Source: Bacteroidetes bacterium OLB10
Lineage (GTDB): Bacteria; Bacteroidota; Bacteroidia; AKYH767-A; OLB10
Direction: 5' to 3'
Length of the DNA stretch: 44,505 nucleotides
Assembly (NCBI GenBank): GCA_001567275.1
Contig: LNBX01000044.1
Coordinates: 1-44,505, forward strand
The position numbers and the translations under genes are program-made. The notes under the pieces are model-generated. The model saw nothing but the letters and a program-made list of their open reading frames with translations, ran no database searches and had not been told where the DNA came from. Below, piece after piece: positions 9,532 through 18,428 of the stretch. Position 1 is the stretch's first letter, and each line of letters begins with the position of its first letter.

Positions 9532-9539
9532 CGAGTGAT
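9532..9539 (-). promoter_or_regulatory. Likely -7 box of the glyA operon
   Basis: Read on the minus strand the sequence is TATATTTG, an exact match to TAnnTTTG, 27 bases upstream of the glyA start. A minus-strand TTTG (9563-9566) lies 23 bases further out, slightly beyond the usual spacing. Confidence 0.55.
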
Positions 9540-9569
9540 ACGGATTATTTAGAAATAAAGAACAAAGCC

Positions 9570-9601
9570 TTTGAGTACGAAACTTTTTTGACTTAATTTC
9601 G
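9570..9601 (+). promoter_or_regulatory. Likely promoter of the NRPS-PPTase cassette
   Basis: TTTG (9570-9573) and TAATTTCG (9594-9601) are separated by 20 bases. This is the Bacteroidota arrangement TTTG-N19-21-TAnnTTTG with one mismatch in the -7 box. The start codon follows 28 bases later. Confidence 0.6.
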
Positions 9602-9629
9602 TATTTTTCAGAACCACCACAATAGAGAT

Positions 9630-12600
9630 ATGTCAGACCGTTTTATTGCCGTTGATTACGACCCTTTTGCTCCCGCTGCCCCTGCCGCAGTGCCCACTAC
9701 CGAAGAGCAACGTGAAATCTGGACTTCTATACTGATAGGAGGAGAGGCTTCCTCACTTTCTTATAACGAAAGTATTACACTTTACCTCGATGGGAACTGC
9801 AACATTCAGCAGCTTACTGAGGCATGCAAAGCTGTGGTGCAAAGGCATGAGATACTCAGAAGCACTTTTGCAGCCGATGGAAATTCCTACAGCGTGGCAT
9901 CAGAAGTGAAGCTTGAAATTCCAGTGATTGATCTTACCGACCTCAACCCCTCAGAAAAGAAAAACAGAATCAGTCATTTTGCACAGCGCGAAGCTGAAAT
10001 TCCTTTCGACCTGGCAACAGGGCCGGTAATCCGTTTCGCCATTTTTAAAATTTCTTCTTCTGAAACAGCTTTGACTTTTACAGCGCATCACATGGTGTGT
10101 GACGGATGGAGTATTGGCATTATTCTGCAGGACATCAGTAAATTTTATTCAGCCTTTATAAAAAATGAAACTCCGGTTTTGGATGATGTTTTTGCTTTCA
10201 GTGAGTATTCGGCAAGACAACAACAGCGCAAACTGGATGGCTCGTATGAGCGTTGCGAAAATTACTGGCTCAAAATGTATGAAGGAGAAATTCCTGTACT
10301 CGATTTGCCGGTCAACAAAACACGTCCTTCAAGCCGTACCTTCAATGCAAAAAGGCTGGATCTGGAAGTGGATGCAGAACTGGTATCTGCCGTAAAAAAA
10401 TTCGGAGCAAAAAACAACAGCAGCTTTGTGAATACACTTTTCGCTGCATTTGAAATATTTCTTTACCGTCTTACCTCACAGCGCGATTTGGTGGTTGGAC
10501 TTCCTGCTGCCGGACAATCAGCATCGGAGATGTATGCGCTGGTAGGACACTGCGTAAACCTGTTGCCTGTGCGTACGCTCATTGATGAAAAGATGACGTT
10601 TGCCGAATATCTGAAGTCGAGGAAACCTGCCATGCTTGATGTATTCGATCATCAGGAGTTTACCATGGGAAGCCTGCTCAGCAAATTGCCTCTGCAACGC
10701 GACCCTTCGCGCATACCTTTGGTGCCGGCAGTGTTCAACGTGGATTTGGGCATCACTCAGGGTGTAAATTTTGAAGGACTGACCTATCGTTTTGTTTCCA
10801 ATCCCCGAAAGTTCGAAAACTTCGAATTCTTTTTGAATGCAACAGGCATGGGCGACACCCTCATTCTCGAATCGTCATTCAATACCGATTTGTTTGATGA
10901 TGAAATGATCAGGTTGCGAATGGAAGAGTTTGTGATGTTGCTGAAAGATATCATTGCCAGTCCGCAGTTGCCGGTTTCTGAACTGAACCTGCTGACAAGA
11001 GATGAGCAACAGAAAATTTTTGTGGACTGGATGGGAAAGGATGAAACTTTTACTGCATACAATGCCATTCATCAGATGATAGAAGCAGTGGCAGAGCAGC
11101 ATCCCGAAAAAACAGCTTTGGTTTATGAGAACAGAAAATTGAGCTATGGTGAGTTGAATGAACAGTCCGATGCACTGGCTGTGCATCTTCAGCAGTCAGG
11201 TGTTGGCAAAGATGCGCTTGTGGCTGTTTACATGGAGCGAAGTCCCGAAATAATTATTGCAATACTTGCAGTGCTCAAAGCCGGTGGTGCCTATGTGCCC
11301 ATTGATTTTTCGTATCCGCAGGATCGTATTTCGTATTTGCTGCAGGATGCCGGTTGCCCACTCATCATCACTCAGGAAAAATATAAAAAGAATCTTCCCG
11401 AAACCGGAGCAACTATACTTCTGCGTGAAGAGTGGAATGAAATTTTCAGCAAACACAAAGGACAAAAACCTGAAAGCAAAACGCAGCCATCGGATTTGTG
11501 TTATGTGATTTATACTTCGGGCTCCACAGGTAAACCCAAAGGTGTTTTGATAGAACATCAAACCGTAATCAACTACATTTCGTATTGCAACAAACATTAT
11601 TTCGGTGATCAGCCTTATGGCAATTTTGGTTTATACAGTTCATTGTCATTCGACCTTACGGTGACCAGTATTTTCTGTACGCTGACAAGGGGAAAAACAC
11701 TTACCATATTTAATCAGATTGATGATGTGCTGAACATTCTGAAGCAAACTTTTCAGCAGGATTCAGCAATAGATGCCATCAAGATGACACCTGCTCACAT
11801 TCTGGCACTCGAAACTCTTTCGTTAAAATCGCATAACATTAAAAAAGCCATTGTGGGAGGAGAAGAAATGTTGCCAAGACATGTGGAAATACTTCGAGCC
11901 ATTAACTCTGAAATGGAAATCATCAATGAGTATGGCCCTACTGAAGCTACAGTAGGCTGTATTGTAAAAAATGTGATTCGGCCTGATGATGCACTGACTA
12001 TTGGCAAAGCTATTTCGAATACACAGGTTTATATTTTTGATAAAAATCTGCAACCGGTTCCTCCGGGAGTGCAGGGCAGGTTGTTTATTGGGGGCAATGG
12101 TTTGGCAAGAGGTTATAAAAACAGACCGGAGCTGACCAATGAAAAATTTGTCTCTGAAAAGTATTCTGGTGCTGCGCTGCGTGTTTATGATACCGGTGAC
12201 ATAGCACGTTTTCGATTGAATGGCGACATGGAATTTCTTGGCAGAACAGACAATCAGGTTAAAATACGTGGATACAGAATTGAAATCGGTGAAATTGAAA
12301 ATGTGATTGCTGCTCAGAAAAATGTAAAGGAAGTTACCGTTATTGTGAGAGAAGATAAGCCGAATGACAAGCGGTTGGTTGCATACGTTGTTCCCGAAAA
12401 TAAAGCAGAGAACACTGACCTCAAAGAATTGCTGAAATCAGTTTTGCCAGATTATATGGTTCCTTCTGCCATGGTATGGTTGGATAAAATTCCGCTCACT
12501 GCCAATGGCAAGGTTGACAGAAAAGCATTGCCTGTGCCTGAGGTGAACACAAAATCAGAGAGTGCAAATTTTGAAGAACCTCACAACCCGCTCGAGAGTT

Positions 12601-13610
12601 TGTTAGCCGGTATCTGGAGCGACATACTTGGTCTCGATAAAATTGGTATTCACGACAACTTTTTTGAACTGGGAGGTCATTCGCTGCTTGGAATAAAAAT
12701 GATGGGAGAGATAGAGAAGAAAACAGGAGTGAAGCTCGATTATCCAACCTTATTCAGAGCATCAACCATATCACAATTAGCAAAGGTCATCAATGCCGAA
12801 GACCTGAATATGGAGTGGCCAATTGTAGTTCCACTGCAACAGGGTGGCAGCAAAACTCCGCTGTTTCTGGTGCACATGCACAATGGCAACATACAGCGAT
12901 GGAGGGTGCTGCTGAAATATCTCGACAAAGAGCAACCTGTTTATGCCATTCAGCCTCGAGGATTGGACGAAAAATATGACTACCACTATGCCATCAACGA
13001 CATGGCGAAGTTTTATATTGATGAAATCAAAAAAGTTCAGCCGCACGGCCCTTACCGTCTCGGAGGACTTTGTTTTGGCGGAACGGTGGCACTGGAAATA
13101 GCACGACAACTGAGTGATATGGGAGAGAAATCGGAACTGGTGTTTATGATTAACAACTATGCACCTCCTTCCAATCCGATGCAGTATAAAATCCGCGAAA
13201 CATGGGATGAGTTCAAAGGCATGAACATGGAAGCGAAGCTTGAATTTGCATTAGAGAAAACAAAAAATGCAGGAAAGAAAGTGTTGAGCAAACTTACAAG
13301 TGTGTTCGACTCAGGAAAAAATTCTCAGACAGAAGACAACGTAAAAACCAAACCCGATATTCGCTGGGTACATTCTGTAGCATTGTTGCATTATCAGCCT
13401 GCCACAACCTACAAAGGCGATGTGGTTTTGGTAAAAACCGGTGATGAAGTGGCTAAACATTATGATGAAACACTGGGGTGGAAACGATTGATTAGCGGCA
13501 ACATAGAAATGCACATCGTGCCGGAAAGCGACAATGATTCCATCATCACCACCGAAACATATTACAGCGTGTTAGGCGCATTGCTCAACCAAAAACTGAA
13601 TGGCAGATAG
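9630..13610 (+). CDS. Single-module nonribosomal peptide synthetase (C-A-T-TE), asparagine code
   Basis: The 1326 residues form one complete module. The condensation domain (about 20-455) has an intact HHMVCDG at 153-159. The adenylation domain (about 480-995) has YTSGSTGKPKG starting at 628, YGPTEATVG, YDTGD and the C-terminal Lys in LTANGKVDRKAL. Aligning by eye to GrsA PheA gives pocket residues D-L-T-K-I-G-E-V-G-K, nearly identical to the known Asn code DLTKLGEVGK. The carrier domain has GGHS with the phosphopantetheine Ser at 1018. The thioesterase (about 1085-1326) reads GGLCFGG with Cys1148 in the nucleophile position, and VPESDNDS with Asn1302 where the catalytic His is expected. An N-terminal C domain with no upstream module suggests that it joins an outside acyl group, or another carrier-bound partner, to Asn. 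The PPTase gene follows after three bases. The product is unknown. Confidence 0.93.
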   Translation: MSDRFIAVDYDPFAPAAPAAVPTTEEQREIWTSILIGGEASSLSYNESITLYLDGNCNIQQLTEACKAVVQRHEILRSTFAADGNSYSVASEVKLEIPVIDLTDLNPSEKKNRISHFAQREAEIPFDLATGPVIRFAIFKISSSETALTFTAHHMVCDGWSIGIILQDISKFYSAFIKNETPVLDDVFAFSEYSARQQQRKLDGSYERCENYWLKMYEGEIPVLDLPVNKTRPSSRTFNAKRLDLEVDAELVSAVKKFGAKNNSSFVNTLFAAFEIFLYRLTSQRDLVVGLPAAGQSASEMYALVGHCVNLLPVRTLIDEKMTFAEYLKSRKPAMLDVFDHQEFTMGSLLSKLPLQRDPSRIPLVPAVFNVDLGITQGVNFEGLTYRFVSNPRKFENFEFFLNATGMGDTLILESSFNTDLFDDEMIRLRMEEFVMLLKDIIASPQLPVSELNLLTRDEQQKIFVDWMGKDETFTAYNAIHQMIEAVAEQHPEKTALVYENRKLSYGELNEQSDALAVHLQQSGVGKDALVAVYMERSPEIIIAILAVLKAGGAYVPIDFSYPQDRISYLLQDAGCPLIITQEKYKKNLPETGATILLREEWNEIFSKHKGQKPESKTQPSDLCYVIYTSGSTGKPKGVLIEHQTVINYISYCNKHYFGDQPYGNFGLYSSLSFDLTVTSIFCTLTRGKTLTIFNQIDDVLNILKQTFQQDSAIDAIKMTPAHILALETLSLKSHNIKKAIVGGEEMLPRHVEILRAINSEMEIINEYGPTEATVGCIVKNVIRPDDALTIGKAISNTQVYIFDKNLQPVPPGVQGRLFIGGNGLARGYKNRPELTNEKFVSEKYSGAALRVYDTGDIARFRLNGDMEFLGRTDNQVKIRGYRIEIGEIENVIAAQKNVKEVTVIVREDKPNDKRLVAYVVPENKAENTDLKELLKSVLPDYMVPSAMVWLDKIPLTANGKVDRKALPVPEVNTKSESANFEEPHNPLESLLAGIWSDILGLDKIGIHDNFFELGGHSLLGIKMMGEIEKKTGVKLDYPTLFRASTISQLAKVINAEDLNMEWPIVVPLQQGGSKTPLFLVHMHNGNIQRWRVLLKYLDKEQPVYAIQPRGLDEKYDYHYAINDMAKFYIDEIKKVQPHGPYRLGGLCFGGTVALEIARQLSDMGEKSELVFMINNYAPPSNPMQYKIRETWDEFKGMNMEAKLEFALEKTKNAGKKVLSKLTSVFDSGKNSQTEDNVKTKPDIRWVHSVALLHYQPATTYKGDVVLVKTGDEVAKHYDETLGWKRLISGNIEMHIVPESDNDSIITTETYYSVLGALLNQKLNGR

Positions 13611-13613
13611 GCG

Positions 13614-14297
13614 ATGCACAGCTTTCATTATATTTCTGAAAAAGATATTCAGCATTTAACGGTTGCCGATGATGAACTGCTTTTGGTTCTGATTCAGGTA
13701 TCAGCACTTCACTCATCATTTTCTGACTGGCAAAATCTGTTGAGCAAAGAAGAAATGGATAAGGCAATGTCCTTTCGTGCCGATGCTGACAGAAACACCT
13801 ATGCCTGTGCTCATGCATTTCTGAGAACCATATTATCTGTATTGCTGCAATGCAAGCCTACAGAGTTGTTTTTTCTTAAGGAAACATCAGGCAAACCTTA
13901 TGTGCAGTCGGCTAACATCATGTCGGGAAATCAGACCATACATTTCAGCCTGAGCCATTCGGGAAACTATGTTGCACTGTGCTTTCATACACAACATCCT
14001 GTGGGAGTTGATGTGGAACAGATCAATCCTTCAGCAGATTACTCACAGATTGCAGAAAGTTATTTTTCGGAGCAGGAAAAACTTGATTACAATCAGGCTG
14101 AAAACAAACTGATTTTCTTTCTGAAGCAATGGACAGCAAAAGAAGCTTCAGGCAAAGTCACAGGTGATGGTATTGCAAAACTTCAGTCGCTGAAACTCCC
14201 TGAAGGGTATGTTTCAACTTGTCACATCGAGGAGCAGGCAGTGCTAAGCGCATGTTATCCTGAGGGAAGTGTGAGCAAAAATTATTACATCATCTGA
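13614..14297 (+). CDS. Sfp-type 4'-phosphopantetheinyl transferase
   Basis: This enzyme moves the phosphopantetheine arm from CoA to a carrier-protein Ser; here the obvious partner is Ser1018 of the NRPS encoded three bases upstream. The 227-residue protein has the Sfp-family motifs in order: SLSHSGNY (112-119), GVDVEQI (131-137) with the Mg-binding Asp133, and WTAKEASGK (173-181) with the Lys-Glu pair. Length fits the Sfp/Gsp group. The tight spacing implies the same transcript as the NRPS. A second, smaller PPTase is encoded 1.7 kb away, so either enzyme could also serve fatty-acid acyl carrier protein. Confidence 0.93.
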   Translation: MHSFHYISEKDIQHLTVADDELLLVLIQVSALHSSFSDWQNLLSKEEMDKAMSFRADADRNTYACAHAFLRTILSVLLQCKPTELFFLKETSGKPYVQSANIMSGNQTIHFSLSHSGNYVALCFHTQHPVGVDVEQINPSADYSQIAESYFSEQEKLDYNQAENKLIFFLKQWTAKEASGKVTGDGIAKLQSLKLPEGYVSTCHIEEQAVLSACYPEGSVSKNYYII

Positions 14298-14315
14298 GCG
14301 GAAGAGATTTTCATT

Positions 14316-14323
14316 TATCTTTG
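14316..14323 (+). promoter_or_regulatory. Likely -7 box of the DEAD-box helicase gene
   Basis: TATCTTTG is an exact match to TAnnTTTG, 76 bases before the start codon. It implies a 5' leader of about 70 bases, longer than for most genes here. Confidence 0.5.
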
Positions 14324-14399
14324 CACGCAATTTGAATAAAAAGACCTGCTTTGTTTTCAGTATCAATGTTTTTGCAATGGCGGGTTCCCACACATAATT

Positions 14400-16040
14400 A
14401 TGAAACAACTTAATTTTACAGAGCTTTCGCTGAGCAGCGAAATTCAAAAGGCTGTTGGTGATATGGGCTTTGTTGAAGCTACTCCCATACAGTCGGAAGC
14501 CATACCCGTATTACTCGAAGGGCATGATGTTATCGGACAGGCACAGACAGGCACCGGCAAAACGGCAGCCTTCGGAATTCCATTGCTGGAACTTATTGAC
14601 ACACGCGATAAAGTAACTTCTGCTTTAGTGATGTGCCCCACACGCGAACTGGCTGTGCAGGTGGCGCAGGAGATAAAAAAATTAGCTAAGTACAAAAAAG
14701 GTATTGCAGTGCTTGCCGTTTATGGTGGCGAGCAGATTCAAAAGCAAATCAATGCACTCAAACGTGCAGTGCATGTGGTGGTTGGTACTCCCGGACGTAT
14801 CATGGATCATCTCGACAGAAAAACACTCGACCTATCTGAATTGAAAATGGTGGTACTTGACGAGGCTGACGAAATGCTGAACATGGGTTTCAGAGAAGAT
14901 ATGGAAGCCATTCTTAAACATGCTCCCAAAGAAAGACAGACAGTGCTGTTTTCTGCAACCATGCCCAAGCCTATTCTGGAACTGACTAAGAAATTTCAGC
15001 ATGACCCTAAACTTATCAAGGTAACCAAGTCTGAACTTACTGTTTCATCCATTGAACAGGGATATTACGACATTAAAGTTTCGCAGAAAGCTGATGTTAT
15101 TGCTCAGCTGATAGAGCAGCATGGCCTTAAACTGATGCTTGTTTTTTGCAATACCAAACGCAAGACGGATGAAGTAACTGAGCAGTTTCAGCAGCTGGGA
15201 TACAAAGCCGAAGCTATTCATGGCGACCTTAGACAAAACCAGAGAAACAATGTGCTGTCGCGATTCAAACGTGGTGATGTAAATATTCTGGTGGCTACCG
15301 ATGTGGCTGCAAGAGGTATTGATGTTGAAAATGTAGAAGCCGTATTTAATTTCGACCTGCCATTGGATGCAGAAAATTATGTGCATCGCATAGGACGTAC
15401 AGGCCGTGCCGGAAAATCAGGAAGAGCCTATTCATTCGTAACAGGCCGCAACGATATGGCCAAACTGCGCGATATTGAAGCTTACACAAAAGTTAAAATC
15501 GAAAGACAACATCTTCCCTCAGGAAAAGAACGTATGGATTTGGCAAAATCAAAACTTGCTACGCGACTGAAAGTGTTGATTGAAGAAGGAGATATTGACA
15601 AATATGAAGCAATGATTGCAGACTTCAAACATGAGGGCATCAATCTGCATCAGCTTACTTCTGCATTGCTCAAAATGCATTTTGCACCAATGATGACACC
15701 TGTAAAAGAAATCAGTGAGCGAAGCACAAGACGTGATGACAATGAAAGAGAACATGACAGAGGTAAAGGAAGAAAGCAGGGCAGAGGCAAACACAGTGGC
15801 GAAGCCAATATGGTAAGACTGTTTTTGAGTGTGGGTAAAAAAGATAAAATAAGCAAAGGCGATATTGTTGGAGGTATTTCAGGACTTGCCGGAATTGACA
15901 GCAGCAATATTGGTGTGATTGATATCTACGATAAATTTTCATTTGTAGAAGTGGATACACATTTCCTCAACAAAGTACTTTCAAAAGTAAACGGCAATAA
16001 AATTAAAAGCCGCAAAGTAAGTGTGGAGATTGCCCGATGA
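14400..16040 (+). CDS. DEAD-box RNA helicase, DeaD/DbpA type
   Basis: This ATP-dependent RNA helicase probably acts in ribosome assembly or mRNA unwinding. The 546 residues carry the Q motif ATPIQ (27-31), motif I AQTGTGKT (48-55), PTRELA, TPGRI, DEAD (154-157), SAT, and the C-terminal core motifs ARGIDVENVEAVFNFD and HRIGRTGR. A basic, Arg/Gly/Asp-rich linker (around 435-458) leads to a DbpA-like RNA-binding domain at the C-terminus (about 465-545, starting VRLFLSVGKKD). The leader upstream, about 70 bases long, could support cold or autogenous control, but this is inference. The gene is flanked by two phosphopantetheinyl transferase genes, with no functional link apparent. Confidence 0.95.
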   Translation: MKQLNFTELSLSSEIQKAVGDMGFVEATPIQSEAIPVLLEGHDVIGQAQTGTGKTAAFGIPLLELIDTRDKVTSALVMCPTRELAVQVAQEIKKLAKYKKGIAVLAVYGGEQIQKQINALKRAVHVVVGTPGRIMDHLDRKTLDLSELKMVVLDEADEMLNMGFREDMEAILKHAPKERQTVLFSATMPKPILELTKKFQHDPKLIKVTKSELTVSSIEQGYYDIKVSQKADVIAQLIEQHGLKLMLVFCNTKRKTDEVTEQFQQLGYKAEAIHGDLRQNQRNNVLSRFKRGDVNILVATDVAARGIDVENVEAVFNFDLPLDAENYVHRIGRTGRAGKSGRAYSFVTGRNDMAKLRDIEAYTKVKIERQHLPSGKERMDLAKSKLATRLKVLIEEGDIDKYEAMIADFKHEGINLHQLTSALLKMHFAPMMTPVKEISERSTRRDDNEREHDRGKGRKQGRGKHSGEANMVRLFLSVGKKDKISKGDIVGGISGLAGIDSSNIGVIDIYDKFSFVEVDTHFLNKVLSKVNGNKIKSRKVSVEIAR

Positions 16041-16045
16041 GTTTA

Positions 16046-16618
16046 TCAGGCAAAGCATAAAACATAATTTTCATTTTTCCTGTAAGAAATTATCAGTTCA
16101 TGCTGTTGTGTATGAAGCACCGTTGCATGCAGAATGCCATTCTGCTCTGAACGGAATGGATGGATGTAGATTTTGTTTTTGAAATCAATACCCGAAATAC
16201 TGAAATATTTTATTGCTGTTTCCTTGGCACACCAGTACAAGTGAACATTCCTCATCAAATCATTGTTGTCCACTTCAGCAATTTCTTTTTCACTCATAAA
16301 ATAATCCATTCCCTGTGTGGTTTTCTCTTTGTAAACCTGCAAATCCACACCACAGGACGCGTGGTTGCTCATCATCAGCGCAGTATAATTTCCCGAATGT
16401 GAAATGGAAATACTTTTGAATAAACTGCAATAAGGTTTTCCTTCCCGTGAATGGGTAATGGTTGCCTGCTGCTCACCGGTGATATGCCTTAGCAGAAGGA
16501 TGTTTCTCTCTCGCTGCAATGCAATTTTATTTTGAGAAGCTGTATCACCATTCAGCAAAATATCGGTTGCAATGACTATTCGGCCTTCCTTCAGTGGTAT
16601 GTCGCTTTCTATTTTCAA
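16046..16618 (-). CDS. Second 4'-phosphopantetheinyl transferase, short form
   Basis: The 190-residue protein has SISHSGNY (71-78), CGVDLQ with Asp92, and YWCAKETAIKYF with the Trp-x-x-Lys-Glu motif (129-133). These place it in the 4'-phosphopantetheinyl transferase superfamily. It is shorter than the Sfp-type enzyme at 13614 and shares little with it beyond the motifs. A likely role is priming acyl carrier protein for lipid synthesis, leaving the other enzyme for the NRPS; the reverse cannot be excluded. The open frame starts with TTG at 16618. The frame is open only a little further upstream, to an in-frame stop, and contains no ATG there. It converges on the helicase gene, five bases from its stop. 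Confidence 0.85.
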   Translation of the reverse strand: MKIESDIPLKEGRIVIATDILLNGDTASQNKIALQRERNILLLRHITGEQQATITHSREGKPYCSLFKSISISHSGNYTALMMSNHASCGVDLQVYKEKTTQGMDYFMSEKEIAEVDNNDLMRNVHLYWCAKETAIKYFSISGIDFKNKIYIHPFRSEQNGILHATVLHTQQHELIISYRKNENYVLCFA

Positions 16619-16688
16619 ACATCTTTGTTTAGACTGACAAAACTAAACCATATTTTTTCAATCGCTCATCAGATATTACTTTAGCGCA

Positions 16689-17378
16689 ATGGATGAACCG
16701 GTTTATCAGTATGGAGTAAAGATTGAATCCGAAACCGAAGAAGTGAAGGTGGGCAGCAAGACTTTTAAGTATTGCAAAATCATCAATGCTGATGCTATAT
16801 ATAATGCCTTAGCGGCAATGGACAATGCGCAGGATGATGTAACCGATGAACGCATTCCTTACTGGACAGAGTTATGGCCATCAGCACTGGCGCTTTCAGA
16901 ATTTCTGTTGAATAACAGTCATCTTTTCAGAGAACATTTTCTGTTTCACGAAATAGGTTGCGGACTGGCATTGCCTTCCATGGTTTGTGCCGACATGGGT
17001 TATCGCACCCTCATCAGCGACTATGCTGAACCTGCACTCAGTTTTGCAGTGCGCAGCCGCAAACTGAACGGACTGGATACTCCTGAAACTTTTTTATTGG
17101 ACTGGCGGCATATTCCAAAAGATTTTCAGCGATGCAATGTGTTGCTTGCTGCAGATGTAGCTTATGAGAAACGGATGTTTCTTACCGTAATTGAAGTGTT
17201 TGAAAAACTTACCCTGCCTGACGGACTGATACTTTTTGCAGAACCTAACCGAGGTTATGCAAAAGAATTTTATGAAATGCTGATGGTAGCAGGTTTCTCT
17301 CTGGAAAAAACAGAAACAGTTGTTGAGCTGAAAAATTTCAGCCACCATGTGAATGTTTGTGTGATTAGAAAACGATAA
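16689..17378 (+). CDS. Class I SAM-dependent methyltransferase (Methyltransf_16-like)
   Basis: The 229-residue protein has IPYWTELWPSALALSEFL, a segment typical of the METTL21/FAM86-like lysine methyltransferase group, followed by SAM-binding motif I EIGCGLALPS (88-97), the acidic end of strand 2 (ISDYAEPAL) and motif IV-like LLAADVAYEKR. Members of this family methylate proteins, but the substrate here is unknown. It is monocistronic, with divergent PPTase2 upstream and the phospholipase-like gene converging downstream. A weak box TACTTTAG (16677-16684) ends only four bases before the ATG, so the message may be almost leaderless. Confidence 0.85.
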   Translation: MDEPVYQYGVKIESETEEVKVGSKTFKYCKIINADAIYNALAAMDNAQDDVTDERIPYWTELWPSALALSEFLLNNSHLFREHFLFHEIGCGLALPSMVCADMGYRTLISDYAEPALSFAVRSRKLNGLDTPETFLLDWRHIPKDFQRCNVLLAADVAYEKRMFLTVIEVFEKLTLPDGLILFAEPNRGYAKEFYEMLMVAGFSLEKTETVVELKNFSHHVNVCVIRKR

Positions 17379-17414
17379 CTGTTTAGCTCAGTCCTTTTTG
17401 AAAGCAGAAAACAA

Positions 17415-18401
17415 TCACTCATCAGAATGACCACTTGAATCCAAAACTTTTCCGGTACGCCACATTTTATCTTCACGCTCCATTTCTTTTTTCTCTTCTT
17501 CGCTGATGGTTACTTTTTCAATTCCTTTCAGGTTGGGCATTCCTGCATTTACCCATGCGGTGTACCAAAAACTCCCTACTGAAATAATAGCTTCTTTCAT
17601 TCTGCGTTCAACCATGCCGTCAAGCATTTTATGGTATTGCTCAGAGTAGTCGTATGCATACACCTTCATCATATTTGCACCTCTCTGTTCGTAAGAATAT
17701 TTTTGGTCGGAAGGAAATTTTTCATTCAGCATACGCTCGAATAATAACACACTGTCCTTAGCAGCATAACTGGCACGAACAATATTCCAGATGTAATCTA
17801 TAGGCTTGTCAATATACTTTGCTTTACCTGTGAAAAAATCGTAATCCTGAGAGAAAAGTTCCGGCAGCCGCGACTCCCAGAAAGCATGAATGCCATTCTG
17901 ATTGGTAAGCTGGCCATTGTAATTTTTGGTGCAATGCAAAGGCACATGAGCATCGGCAATGTAATGCCCCAGGTCGGCTGAGTTACGAAGTATTTTAGTG
18001 TAATCTTTATCAGCAAATGCTTTGGTCAGCCGTTGCAGCATGCGGTCAATATGCCAGGGAACAATACCGTGAGCCATCAGCGTATCTTCAGTATATTTTT
18101 CAACTGCACGTCCCCAGTATTTAGGTAAGCTGTCAAACGGATGATCACCATAACGGTCAACGTCTATATAATGTCGTGCTGCTTCGTTTTTTACGGCATA
18201 TCTTCTTTTATCGGGGTCAACAGCATGCTCTTCAATAAATTCAATATTGGCTTTATAAAATCCTATGATTTCAGGAGGCAAGGTATATACTGCCATTTTA
18301 TTGATGAGCCTGTGACCGAAAAATCCCCAGGCATAAGCCAGATAAGTAACTGAAACAATCAGAATTAATGTGATTGCTGAAATGAAAAATGTTTTACGCA
18401 T
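17415..18401 (-). CDS. Zinc-dependent phospholipase C / S1-P1 nuclease-fold protein
   Basis: The 328-residue protein has an N-terminal hydrophobic segment (about 5-23) ending just before WGFFGH (25-30), where the exposed N-terminal Trp of S1/P1 nucleases and zinc phospholipases would lie. Further metal-ligand-like motifs are HYIDVDRYG, SADLGHYIADAHVPLHC and GIHAFWESRLPEL, matching the His/Asp-rich trinuclear zinc pattern of that superfamily. It is likely exported to the periplasm or membrane-anchored. Whether it cleaves phospholipids or nucleic acids cannot be decided from sequence. The C-terminus is charged (EEEKKEMEREDK). It is transcribed alone on the minus strand. Confidence 0.8.
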   Translation of the reverse strand: MRKTFFISAITLILIVSVTYLAYAWGFFGHRLINKMAVYTLPPEIIGFYKANIEFIEEHAVDPDKRRYAVKNEAARHYIDVDRYGDHPFDSLPKYWGRAVEKYTEDTLMAHGIVPWHIDRMLQRLTKAFADKDYTKILRNSADLGHYIADAHVPLHCTKNYNGQLTNQNGIHAFWESRLPELFSQDYDFFTGKAKYIDKPIDYIWNIVRASYAAKDSVLLFERMLNEKFPSDQKYSYEQRGANMMKVYAYDYSEQYHKMLDGMVERRMKEAIISVGSFWYTAWVNAGMPNLKGIEKVTISEEEKKEMEREDKMWRTGKVLDSSGHSDE

Positions 18402-18428
18402 AATGTGCCATAAAGATAAGCAACAAAT

